From contig JAFWQE010000137.1 of assembly GCA_017509155.1 (NCBI GenBank), forward strand, positions 1 through 45,441: DNA of 45,441 bases, written 5' to 3'. The notes under the pieces were generated by a model. That model saw nothing but the letters and a program-made list of their open reading frames with translations, was not told the DNA's origin and did not search any database. The translations under genes and the position numbers were made by a program. Positions 25,501-31,472 of the stretch are shown here, piece by piece. This DNA is from Prevotella sp. (lineage in GTDB: Bacteria > Bacteroidota > Bacteroidia > Bacteroidales > Bacteroidaceae). Numbering within the stretch: position 1 is the first letter of the stretch; each line of letters starts with the position of its first letter.

Positions 25501-25919
25501 GGGTTGTATTCGCGGCGGTTGAGCCACTCAATGTCGCGGGCGGTCTTCTTGCGGTTCTTGGTCCATTCGGGCCGTTTGCGTATGCTGTGCTGCTTAATCG
25601 CCTTCTGGCTCTTCTCGATGGCGCGGTCGAAGTTGCTCTTTCCCACCTCGCGTGTCTTCTTGTTGCCCACGGTGTAGAGGGGAATCATCTCGGTGAAGTT
25701 GTCCACGTTGCCCTTCTCCTTTGCCAGCGAACCCTCGATGTAGGCCTGCGCTCCGTTGTAGTAGGTGTTGTAGTTGGCGGTGAACGAGTGCCAGAATCGC
25801 GTCTGTGCCGTGTTCTTCTCGGTGGAGCAACCACTCAGCAAGAGCATCGGCACCTGCACAATCAGTGCAGCCACCACCAGCCATAGCAGCACCCTGGCGC
25901 CATCTTCGCGGTGGCCCAT
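22551..25919 (-). CDS. porW: PorW/SprE-like lipoprotein of the type IX secretion system
   Basis: 1122 residues from the ATG at 25919; another ATG at 25973 would add 18 charged residues before the signal. The signal peptide ends in a lipobox (MLLLSGC). The mature start (TRFWHSFTANYNTYYNGAQA) is the hallmark of PorW/SprE proteins, and tetratricopeptide repeats follow (about 60-420). A Gln/Lys/Glu-rich segment lies near 460-520, with a second helical part after it. PorW is a lipoprotein needed for type IX secretion. The last 168 residues (22554-23057) are an acidic, Pro/Gln-rich, disordered tail, which seems unusual. porX is 51 bases downstream. Family recognition is good; the length is within the large range. 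Confidence 0.88.
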   Translation of the reverse strand: MGHREDGARVLLWLVVAALIVQVPMLLLSGCSTEKNTAQTRFWHSFTANYNTYYNGAQAYIEGSLAKEKGNVDNFTEMIPLYTVGNKKTREVGKSNFDRAIEKSQKAIKQHSIRKRPEWTKNRKKTARDIEWLNRREYNPFLWKAWMLMGRSQFYKGAFDEAASTFAYMSRIYQTQPAIYGKARAWLAKCYIEQDWLYDAEDVINKMNRDSLDWRAKKEWDYTFADYYLHTGRLQEAVPYLKKVIKHEMRKTQRAREWYLLGQVQAALGDKKQAYKAFHHVATMNPPYELEFNARIAMSEVMAGGSPKKMISRLKRMAASDKNAEYLDQVYYAMGNIYLAQKDTTHAIWAYERGNEKATRSGIEKGVLLLHLGDLYWQMEKFSDARRCYGEAIGLLDKERDDYEQLSQRSKVLDELVPYTEAVHLQDSLQWLAKLPEKERFAAIDRVIEELKKKEKEEKKKQQEAEAEQQLQQQEGRNGRTQTTSRQQQTQNPQERGLWYFYNQMAVNQGKQEFQRLWGKRENVDDWQRVNKTVVASAMGAEEMTDEMRDSLARAVEIEDSLKQTTDSAQNDPHKREYYLAQIPFTEEQVEASNLIIMDGLFNSGVIFKDKLDMLALSEQHLRRLADNYPDFEKMDEAYYHLWLLYQRKKQPQTADIYLNNMKAKWPESDWTRVLSDPYFEENARFGEHLEDSLYAATYDAFKTDRFEMVQFNSQLSESRFPMGNHRPKFIFISGLSKLNAGDGEGCLKDMQTVVDKYGQSEVSAMAGMIINGVKGGRKLHGGKFDMGDVWARRSVVMSDSDSIAARKFEVERNTDFVFMIVYQPDSLNEGSSPLNPSAGENQLLFEMARFNFTSFLVRNFDIEIEDADQLRRMRISGFGSYDEVLQYARQLLQNEAVARLARKGRIVLISTKNLELLGTQFSYNDYEEFYKENFIPLKISTVQLLTEPATIEYEKQPEPPAQEEEEGDDMFNGNDVEDTTIMDIGEDVDETDTDTEVTDDQPQPVETPQQPAPAIQRPTVEEPVPVAEEPEEETVVDERPQPAPDVQQPVPAPQEPAPATQEDDDGFIIEDTTEESDDFDIIDMDDTPTSSDKPASTDDDIIVDDGNGSVDDDEYIDFDGF

Positions 25920-26009
25920 GCTGTTGTCTTTCTGGCCTTCACATGCCCTTTTCAGGCGTGGTTCTGTCTCCATCTTCTGTTTCCTTCTGTGGTATAAGTA
26001 TAGAGGTGT

Positions 26010-26188
26010 GAGGTGAGTGTTGAGAGGTGAGTGGTGAGAGGATAGTTTTTCACGCTTCTTTCCCCAATCTCTTCTCTTCCCTGCCTCTCTTCCTTTCTCA
26101 GCTTCCCTCCCTCCTTTATTGTAAACTCTCTTCCTTTCGCCTCTCTGAAGCCCCTCCCTTGGGGAGGGGTCGGGGTGGGTTTTGGGGG
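26010..26188. repeat. Intergenic element: 14-bp repeat, pyrimidine tract, hairpin and G-quadruplex motif
   Basis: GAGGTGAGTG(T/G)TGA occurs twice in tandem (26010-26037). Bases about 26050-26150 are a long C/T-rich tract on the plus strand. CCCCTCCC (26151-26158) can pair with GGGAGGGG (26162-26169). The same G strand reads G4-A-G4-TC-G4-T-G3-TTTT-G5 (26161-26188), a textbook quadruplex motif. The element fills the gap between porW and the small membrane protein gene. No gene is evident in it. Confidence 0.7.
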
Positions 26189-26201
26189 CGTTGTTTTTTC
26201 T

Positions 26202-26585
26202 TTATTCTATCAGCATAAACGCCTCATCTTTCACCTGATCCGGCAGTTCAATGCCGCGCAGGGTGAGGCTGCGTGTCCAGTCCCTCACCTCGTTCTGCCT
26301 CATGGTGTAGAGCACCTCGCGAAACGCCTCGGCCTCCTCGTCAGAGAATTGGTCCGAAGATCGTCCCTTGAAGCGGTCGAGTTCCTCGTCGTCGAAGTAC
26401 TCAACGGGTCGTGTGGCCGCCTCCATCATGCAGGTCTGCTCGCATTTCTCGTTGGTTCCCGTGCACGAGGCGCAGTCCCCCTCATCTACAATAACGTCGT
26501 TACCCCCCTCTTTATTGTGTGAGAGGAGCCCGAATATTGCAGAAATGATGCCGAGAGCGGCCAGTGCGATGATCAGATAGACCAT
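26202..26585 (-). CDS. Small membrane protein with Cys-rich segment
   Basis: 127 residues. One N-terminal membrane helix (YLIIALAALGIISAIFGLL) is followed by a Cys-rich stretch, CASCTGTNEKCEQTC, at about residues 38-52, in which four cysteines could bind a metal or form disulfides. The rest is an acidic helical domain (FSDEEAEAFREVLYTMRQNE, LTLRGIELPDQVKDE). I recall conserved Bacteroidales proteins of this form, sometimes listed as phospholipase without clear grounds; I see no lipase motif. It is the gene upstream of porW on the same strand, about 280 bases away. A promoter box lies 44 bases upstream. Confidence 0.7.
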   Translation of the reverse strand: MVYLIIALAALGIISAIFGLLSHNKEGGNDVIVDEGDCASCTGTNEKCEQTCMMEAATRPVEYFDDEELDRFKGRSSDQFSDEEAEAFREVLYTMRQNEVRDWTRSLTLRGIELPDQVKDEAFMLIE

Positions 26586-26628
26586 GTTTGCGGGTGTGGA
26601 AATGGCGTGAAGCCTGTTGTTGCGGCTG

Positions 26629-26636
26629 CAAAAATA
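26629..26636 (-). promoter_or_regulatory. -7 box upstream of the Cys-rich membrane protein
   Basis: The minus strand reads TATTTTTG, identical to the birA -7 box, about 44 bases before the start codon. No -33 partner was found. Confidence 0.35.
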
Positions 26637-26858
26637 GGCTTTTTTGGCGAAGAATGAGGGGTGCGGAAAGGAGAATTTTCGTTTCCTGTGCCTTGTTTTT
26701 GCGATTTTTAACTTCTTGTCCTGTTCGCGCCATCTGCTCAGTTGCCGTGGCTGAGGTGCTTGTCATGGCTGGAAGCGTGTGCGTTCTTACTGCATTAAAA
26801 TGCTAATTTAGCGGAGCAAGAACGGTAAATAGATGTGCGTAAACTGTCGTTTTCAAGA

Positions 26859-26946
26859 AACAAATCCATTGATTTCGTTCAACGATTCCATTGATTTTGT
26901 TGAACGATTCCAATGGATTTGTTGAACGATTCCATTGGATTTGTTT
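26859..26946. repeat. 22-bp tandem repeat, four copies
   Basis: Units of 22 bp start at 26859, 26881, 26903 and 26925. The last three are AACGATTCCAtTGattttgttg-like with few changes, and the first matches at about 18 of 22 positions. Units 3 and 4 carry TCCAATGGA and TCCATTGGA, which are reverse complements of each other, so the array can also fold into hairpins. It lies in a 536-base gene-free gap (26586-27121); besides this and the promoter box I see nothing else in the gap. Confidence 0.85.
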
Positions 26947-27121
26947 CGTCCATCTGCCGCTTTTCCTCCACCTATCTGACGTTTTCGCTGATTCATTTCG
27001 GCAGTTTTGGCTGGGAAAACGGGCGACCTCGCCTGCTATGGCTATCGTGTAGGCATGTCGCTTTCGGCTTCTCGACGTGTAGGAATCCTCAGAACGCATA
27101 GAGAGCGCTGGCCAGTAACTC

Positions 27122-27685
27122 CTACGCGTGTGCCGACGTGAACGAGTCGAACCACGATTGATAGAGTCTGGTGTCGTCGTCGAGCTCGGGGTGGAAGGCC
27201 GTGGCGAACTGCCGCCCCTGGCGCACGGCCACGATGCGGTCGTCAACGCGGGCCAGCTCCTGCGCATCGTCGGCCAGCACCTCTTCGACAAATGGCGCGC
27301 GGATGAACGTCATGGGTACGTCGTCGCCGATGCCTTTCACTCGGCCAATGGTGTGGAAACTGCCCAGCTGACGTCCGTAGGCATTGCGCCTGACGCGTAT
27401 GTCCATGGTGCCGAGATAGCCCTTCGAGAGCAGAATCATGCCCGCACAGGTGCCGAAGACCGGCAGTCCACCGGCGATGGCGCTGCGGATGGGCTCCAGC
27501 AGGCCGAGGCGGCTGAGCAGCCGCATCTGCACCGTGCTCTCGCCACCCGGCAGGACGAGCGCGTCGGGACGGCCCTGCTGCCAGTCGCTGAGCTGGCGCA
27601 CCTGGAATGTCTCGGCACCCATCCGGCGCAGTGCCTCTTCATGTTCGGCAAAGGCCCCTTGCAAGGCCAGTACAGCAATCCTCAT
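27122..27685 (-). CDS. pdxT: Pyridoxal 5'-phosphate synthase glutaminase subunit PdxT
   Basis: 187 residues of the class I glutamine amidotransferase type. [14 protein letters not shown] opens the protein, [13 protein letters not shown] follows, the catalytic cysteine is C80 in VFGTCAGMI, and the His-Glu pair is in ATAFHPEL. PdxT frees ammonia from glutamine and passes it to PdxS. The ATG overlaps the pdxS stop by four bases (27682-27685), so the two are translationally coupled. It is the last gene of the leftward B6 unit. Sequence and length are standard. Confidence 0.97.
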   Translation of the reverse strand: MRIAVLALQGAFAEHEEALRRMGAETFQVRQLSDWQQGRPDALVLPGGESTVQMRLLSRLGLLEPIRSAIAGGLPVFGTCAGMILLSKGYLGTMDIRVRRNAYGRQLGSFHTIGRVKGIGDDVPMTFIRAPFVEEVLADDAQELARVDDRIVAVRQGRQFATAFHPELDDDTRLYQSWFDSFTSAHA

Positions 27686-28587
27686 ACGCCCCGCTCTGCC
27701 ATCAAGAGTTCAATCTCATGTTCGTTGATGCCCACCATGGCCTCGCCCAGGTCTTCGCTGAGGGTGGCCAGCATGTGTGCGTCCTGATAGTTGCTGACGG
27801 CCTGCACGATGGCTGCCGCACGCTTCTGCGGATTGCCGCTTTTGAAGATGCCGCTGCCAACGAACACACCCTCGGCGCCCAGCATCATCATGAGTGCAGC
27901 GTCGGCAGGCGTGGCCACGCCTCCTGCGGCGAAGTTCACCACGGGCAGCTTTCCGGTCGCGTGGACGTAGCGCACCAGGTCGAGCGGAGCCTGCAGTTGC
28001 TTGGCCGCCTCGAAGAGTTCGTCGTCGCTGATGGACACCAGTCGCCTGATTTCGCTCTGCATCAGTCTCATGTGACTGACGGCCTGCACCACGTCGCCTG
28101 TTCCGGGCTCGCCCTTGGTGCGTATCATCGTGGCGCCCTCGGCGATGCGTCGCAGGGCCTCGCCCAGGTTGCGCGCACCGCAGACGAACGGCACGGCAAA
28201 CTGCGTCTTGTCGATGTGGTAGATGTTGTCGGCGGGACTGAGCACCTCGCTCTCATCGATATAGTCGATGTCGATGGCCTGCAGGATGAGCGCCTCGGCC
28301 GTGTGGCCTATGCGGCATTTCGCCATGACGGGAATGCTGACGGCCTCCTGAATGCCCCGAATCATCTTCGGGTCGCTCATGCGGCTGACGCCACCCGCAG
28401 CGCGGATGTCGGCAGGAATGCGCTCCAGGGCCATCACGGCGCAGGCTCCGGCCTCTTCGGCGATGCGTGCCTGCTCAGGTGTGGTCACGTCCATGATAAC
28501 TCCGCCTTTCAGCATCTGCGCCAGCTGGCGGTTCAGGGCAGCGCGGTCGCCGCCGTTCACGATGTTCTTCTGTGTTTCTGTTGACAT
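27682..28587 (-). CDS. pdxS: Pyridoxal 5'-phosphate synthase lyase subunit PdxS
   Basis: 301 residues. The (beta/alpha)8 barrel of PdxS is clear: [10 protein letters not shown] with D33, VMAKCRIGH with catalytic K90, RTKGEPGTG with K158, and [18 protein letters not shown] near the end. PdxS makes PLP from ribose 5-phosphate, glyceraldehyde 3-phosphate and ammonia from PdxT. The usual GntR/MocR-type regulator PdxR is not next to it; instead a ThiD-like/AraC fusion lies 177 bases upstream on the same strand. I found no good -7 box in that gap, so pdxS may be transcribed from the upstream gene. Confidence 0.98.
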   Translation of the reverse strand: MSTETQKNIVNGGDRAALNRQLAQMLKGGVIMDVTTPEQARIAEEAGACAVMALERIPADIRAAGGVSRMSDPKMIRGIQEAVSIPVMAKCRIGHTAEALILQAIDIDYIDESEVLSPADNIYHIDKTQFAVPFVCGARNLGEALRRIAEGATMIRTKGEPGTGDVVQAVSHMRLMQSEIRRLVSISDDELFEAAKQLQAPLDLVRYVHATGKLPVVNFAAGGVATPADAALMMMLGAEGVFVGSGIFKSGNPQKRAAAIVQAVSNYQDAHMLATLSEDLGEAMVGINEHEIELLMAERGV

Positions 28588-28627
28588 AGTTGTATTCTGG
28601 GTTTATGTTTTTTTCTGTTTCGGGAAG

Positions 28628-28734
28628 TTACAGGAGTCACAGGGGTCACAGGAGTTTCAGACGAGACATAAAGAGCAAAAAAACAAAATGAGTACTGACA
28701 GAGCTATTGTCTGTCACTCCTGCGACTCCTGTAA
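28628..28734. repeat. Imperfect inverted repeat between the AraC fusion and pdxS
   Basis: Bases 28628-28647 (TTACAGGAGTCACAGG...) pair with 28715-28734 at 17 of 20 positions. The loop holds a second hairpin, TGACAGA/TCTGTCA, at 28696-28716. The arms are made of short repeats of CAGGAGT/ACTCCTG. If transcribed from the regulator gene it would fold in the pdxS leader. Confidence 0.65.
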
Positions 28735-28764
28735 GTCCTGAACTACACTCAATCGAAGGTCGTC

Positions 28765-29670
28765 TTACAATCGGTGCTTTTGTTGATATTCAGTGGGTGA
28801 AAGTCCTTTCCGCTGCTTGAAAAAACGCGAGAGATGGGCCTGCGACGAGAAACCCAGACTGCCGGCAATATCCTTCAGCGGGCGGTTGGTGGTCGTGAGC
28901 AGTGAGGCTATCTCCGTTGTGATGCGCCCGTCGATGATGGCCTTGGGCGACCGGTCGGCAATGCGCCGCGTGACTTGTCCCAGATAGCGCGGACTGACAT
29001 TGAGCTGCTCGGCATAGAACGACACGTCGGCATAGCGGTTGAAGTATCGCTCCACGGCATCGAGGAACTGGTTGTAGAGCTCCTTGCTGCGGTTGTTTCC
29101 GTCGGTATAGTCGGCGGGCAGCTGGCGCAGGAACGTCCGTGCGTGGAGCAGTGCCTGCTCGGTGGTCTCGCCCAGACTGAGGTAGTAGGCCACGGCCGAG
29201 GCCAGCTGGTTGGCGTGGCCATGGCGACGCGGCGTCGTGGGCAGGTCGGAAGGCTCGAGCACCACCGTACACAAGGGGACAAGCAGGCGCTGGATGGCCT
29301 CGTAGACCGTGGGCGACACCAGCTGCTCGCCCTTCGTAGACTGCAGCACCGGAGCATAGATGATGTGGTGCGGACGGTGTTTCTGAAGCAGTTCGGCCAG
29401 TGTCTCCACGACATCGGTGCGGCGCACCAGGCCGATTTTCACCACCTGTGGCTGCAGGTCGTTCACAATGGCCTCCATCTGCTGGCGCACCACCGCGGCC
29501 GGCAGGTCGTGGAACAGCTGAATGCCAAGCGTATTCTGGACGGTGATGGACGTCACCACCGAGGCCGCCGTTCCGCCAAGCTTGCCAATGAAGCGAATGT
29601 CGGCCTGCACGCCGCTGCCGCCGCTCCCGTCGCTGCCAGTAATGGTCAATATGGTCTTGTTCATGTTCAT
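28765..29670 (-). CDS. ThiD-like (degenerate kinase) domain fused to an AraC DNA-binding domain; candidate B6 regulator
   Basis: 301 residues from the ATG at 29670. The frame is open to 29754, but a promoter lies inside that extension. Residues 3-142 match the front of hydroxymethylpyrimidine/pyridoxal kinases: ILTITGSDGSGGSGVQADIR, SITVQNTLGIQ, KIGLV, then LVPLCTVVLEPSDLP. The part that should follow, about 70 residues with the nucleotide site, is missing, and the catalytic GTGC/GTGD loop reads HGHANQ before LASAVAYYLSLG. Residues about 205-301 are an AraC domain with both helix-turn-helix motifs (FYAEQLNVSPRYLGQVTR; IAGSLGFSSQAHLSRFFKQR). Next to pdxS-pdxT it is most simply a transcription regulator sensing a B6 or HMP compound. 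Sensing and target are inferred. Confidence 0.85.
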   Translation of the reverse strand: MNMNKTILTITGSDGSGGSGVQADIRFIGKLGGTAASVVTSITVQNTLGIQLFHDLPAAVVRQQMEAIVNDLQPQVVKIGLVRRTDVVETLAELLQKHRPHHIIYAPVLQSTKGEQLVSPTVYEAIQRLLVPLCTVVLEPSDLPTTPRRHGHANQLASAVAYYLSLGETTEQALLHARTFLRQLPADYTDGNNRSKELYNQFLDAVERYFNRYADVSFYAEQLNVSPRYLGQVTRRIADRSPKAIIDGRITTEIASLLTTTNRPLKDIAGSLGFSSQAHLSRFFKQRKGLSPTEYQQKHRL

Positions 29671-29690
29671 TCGGAATAGAAATTCGGATG

Positions 29691-29722
29691 CAAAGGAACA
29701 CGAAAAAACACAAACAGCCAAA
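29691..29722 (-). promoter_or_regulatory. Promoter of the ThiD-like/AraC gene
   Basis: On the minus strand TTTG (complement of 29719-29722) is followed after 20 bases by TTCCTTTG (complement of 29691-29698), one mismatch from the -7 consensus. It fixes the start at 29670 or 29664 rather than 29754. Confidence 0.45.
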
Positions 29723-29788
29723 AAATATTCCCGTAATGATAAAAGAAAGTTCATTTTTGCAAAACCGATGACGATGAGATGGGCGGGT

Positions 29789-29840
29789 AGGTATGAGGAG
29801 TTTCAGGAGTGCAGGAGTTCTCTGCAACTCCTCAATACCT
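29789..29840. repeat. Imperfect inverted repeat upstream of the AraC fusion
   Basis: AGGTATGAGGAGTT (29789-29802) pairs with AACTCCTCAATACCT (29826-29840) with one bulge. The loop again contains CAGGAGT repeats, as in the element at 28628-28734. Confidence 0.6.
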
Positions 29841-29887
29841 CGCCGAGGAAACAAGAGCCTGCCTGTCCTGCGTGCAAAAGATAGTTA

Positions 29888-29902
29888 ATAATTCGGAATT
29901 AT
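29888..29902. promoter_or_regulatory. Palindrome upstream of the efflux operon promoter
   Basis: ATAATTC-G-GAATTAT is a perfect 15-base palindrome about 36 bases upstream of the efflux -7 box. The place suits an operator or activator site, but no regulator gene of the pump is adjacent. Together with the elements at 29691-29840 and 29938 it accounts for the gap 29671-30016. Confidence 0.4.
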
Positions 29903-29937
29903 AATGTACACCTGCGTGTTTATTCAATAATAATTAG

Positions 29938-29945
29938 TAATTTTG
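29938..29945 (+). promoter_or_regulatory. -7 box of the RND efflux operon
   Basis: TAATTTTG lies about 70 bases before the adaptor gene start. A -33 TTTG is not clear, which fits a promoter that needs activation. Confidence 0.45.
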
Positions 29946-30016
29946 CAGGTCATAAAACCCAGAACGAAGAAAAAGTTTTCAGAATACGAAATCACTAATA
30001 AATAATAAAAATAGGT

Positions 30017-31219
30017 ATGAAAAGTAAGAAAATTCTGATGATTGCGGCCATGTCTGCCCTTTTGGTCTCTTGTGAAGGAAAAGGCGGAGGCATGCCAGAT
30101 TTCGGTGACAACGAGTTCCCCGTGCAGCAGGTCTCGAGCCAGAGTGCCTCGATGCAAACCACCTATCCTGCCACTATCAAGGGTGTACAGGACGTGGAAA
30201 TCCGTCCCAAGGTGGCTGGATTCATCACGCGGGTATGCGTGAGGGAAGGCCAGACGGTGGGAGCTGGGCAGCTGTTGTTTGTCATCGACAACGAGACTTA
30301 TCAGGCACAGGTGCGCCAGGCACAGGCAGCCGTGAACACTGCAACGGCTCAGTGCAACACCGCCAAGCTCACCTACGACAACAACCAGAAACTGTTTGAA
30401 CAGAACGTGATTGGCCAGTACGAGCTCGAATCGGCCAGGAATACCTATGCCAGTGCGCAGGCCCAGCTGGCTCAGGCACGTGCAGCGCTGGCCTCGGCCA
30501 AGGAGTCGCTGAGCTTCTGCTACGTGAAGAGTCCTTCGGCAGGCGTCATCGGCTCGCTGCCTTACAAGGTGGGAGCCATGGTGAGTGCATCGAGCACGCC
30601 CGCACTGACCACCGTGTCGAACAACTCGGCCATGGAAGTATACTTCAGCGTGTCGGAGAAAGACATGCTCGACCTGACGAAGACCGCCGGCAGCGCACAG
30701 GCCGCCATCAACGCCTATCCGCCGGTGAAGCTGATGCTGGCCGACGGCACCACCTACGGACATGAGGGAAAGGTGACCAAGGCCAGTGGTATCATCGACG
30801 CTGCAACAGGCTCGGTGCAGCTCATTGCCAACTTCCCCAACCCCGAACGACTGCTCAAGAGCGGTGGCTCAGGCAGTATCGTGGTGCCCCGTAGCGACAA
30901 CTCGGCGCTCATCATCCCGCAGTCGTGCGTCATGGAGGTGCAGGACAAGAAGTTCGTCTATGTCCTGGGCAAGGACAACAAGGTGAAATACACCGAGATT
31001 ACTGTTGACCCGCACAACGACGGCAACACCTTTATCGTGCGCAGCGGACTGACCGCCGGCGACAAGTATGTGACCAACGGCATCACCAAGCTCACCGATG
31101 GCATGCAGATTGTGCCCATTACGCCTGAGCGCTATCAGCAGAAGATAGACGAGGCTGCCAAGGTGGGCACCGACGGATCAGCCAAAGGCTTTGTCGATGC
31201 CATGCAGGGAAAGAAATGA
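30017..31219 (+). CDS. RND efflux periplasmic adaptor lipoprotein (AcrA/MexA family)
   Basis: 400 residues. A lipoprotein signal ends at LLVSC (Cys about 19). The membrane-fusion-protein layout follows: a lipoyl half with VEIRPKVAGFITRVCVREGQ, a coiled-coil hairpin (about 95-165; QVRQAQAAVNTATAQ, SAQAQLAQARAALASAK), the second lipoyl half (KSPSAGVIGS), then beta-barrel and membrane-proximal domains. It links the inner-membrane pump to the outer-membrane channel. It is the first gene of the three-gene operon, with the pump gene 253 bases downstream across an inverted-repeat element. The substrate cannot be told from sequence. Confidence 0.94.
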   Translation: MKSKKILMIAAMSALLVSCEGKGGGMPDFGDNEFPVQQVSSQSASMQTTYPATIKGVQDVEIRPKVAGFITRVCVREGQTVGAGQLLFVIDNETYQAQVRQAQAAVNTATAQCNTAKLTYDNNQKLFEQNVIGQYELESARNTYASAQAQLAQARAALASAKESLSFCYVKSPSAGVIGSLPYKVGAMVSASSTPALTTVSNNSAMEVYFSVSEKDMLDLTKTAGSAQAAINAYPPVKLMLADGTTYGHEGKVTKASGIIDAATGSVQLIANFPNPERLLKSGGSGSIVVPRSDNSALIIPQSCVMEVQDKKFVYVLGKDNKVKYTEITVDPHNDGNTFIVRSGLTAGDKYVTNGITKLTDGMQIVPITPERYQQKIDEAAKVGTDGSAKGFVDAMQGKK

Positions 31220-31238
31220 CATAATTCAACTTTCGCAT

Positions 31239-31360
31239 GTCTAAGGAGTTTTGAGGTTTAGGCGTTTTCTCGGCTTACAGCCGCTGGTGTTTAGCCGTTG
31301 TTTTTTAGCAAAAGGCACTACGACTATCGTCCAGCCTCATAAACTCATAAACTCCCAGAC
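31239..31360. repeat. Imperfect inverted repeat between efflux adaptor and pump genes
   Basis: Bases 31239-31260 (GTCTAAGGAGTTTTGAGGTTTA) pair imperfectly with 31340-31360. A small perfect hairpin, CGGCT-tac-AGCCG (31271-31283), lies inside. The right arm is built of TAAACTCA repeats. Nothing coding is seen in 31220-31472. Confidence 0.6.
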
Positions 31361-31472
31361 TCCAAAAGACAAGCAGAACTTGAGAAACTTGAGTGATATA
31401 AATAAAATAAGGTAGGAGAGAAGCTCCGTTTCCGCAGGTTCTCCTCTCCACAACTCCTTAAAAAGAACAGAT

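Noticed and set aside
24393-25886. 497-codon open frame on the plus strand
   Set aside because: Antisense to porW, with no family motif and His/Val-rich composition typical of shadow frames.
26859-26946. CRISPR array
   Set aside because: The 22-bp units are directly adjacent with no spacers, and no cas genes are present.
26803-27291. 162-codon ORF over the 22-bp repeat and into pdxT
   Set aside because: It overlaps the end of pdxT, is rich in Arg/Ser/Trp, and the repeat period is not a multiple of three.
27607-28584. 325-codon open frame on the plus strand
   Set aside because: Antisense to pdxS/pdxT, which are certain.
28765-29670. Working ThiD or pyridoxal kinase
   Set aside because: The ATP-binding segment and the catalytic GTGC/GTGD loop are missing, so enzyme activity is unlikely.
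29671-29754. Longer start of the ThiD-like/AraC protein
   Set aside because: The extension covers a promoter and adds a hydrophobic stretch not found in this fold.
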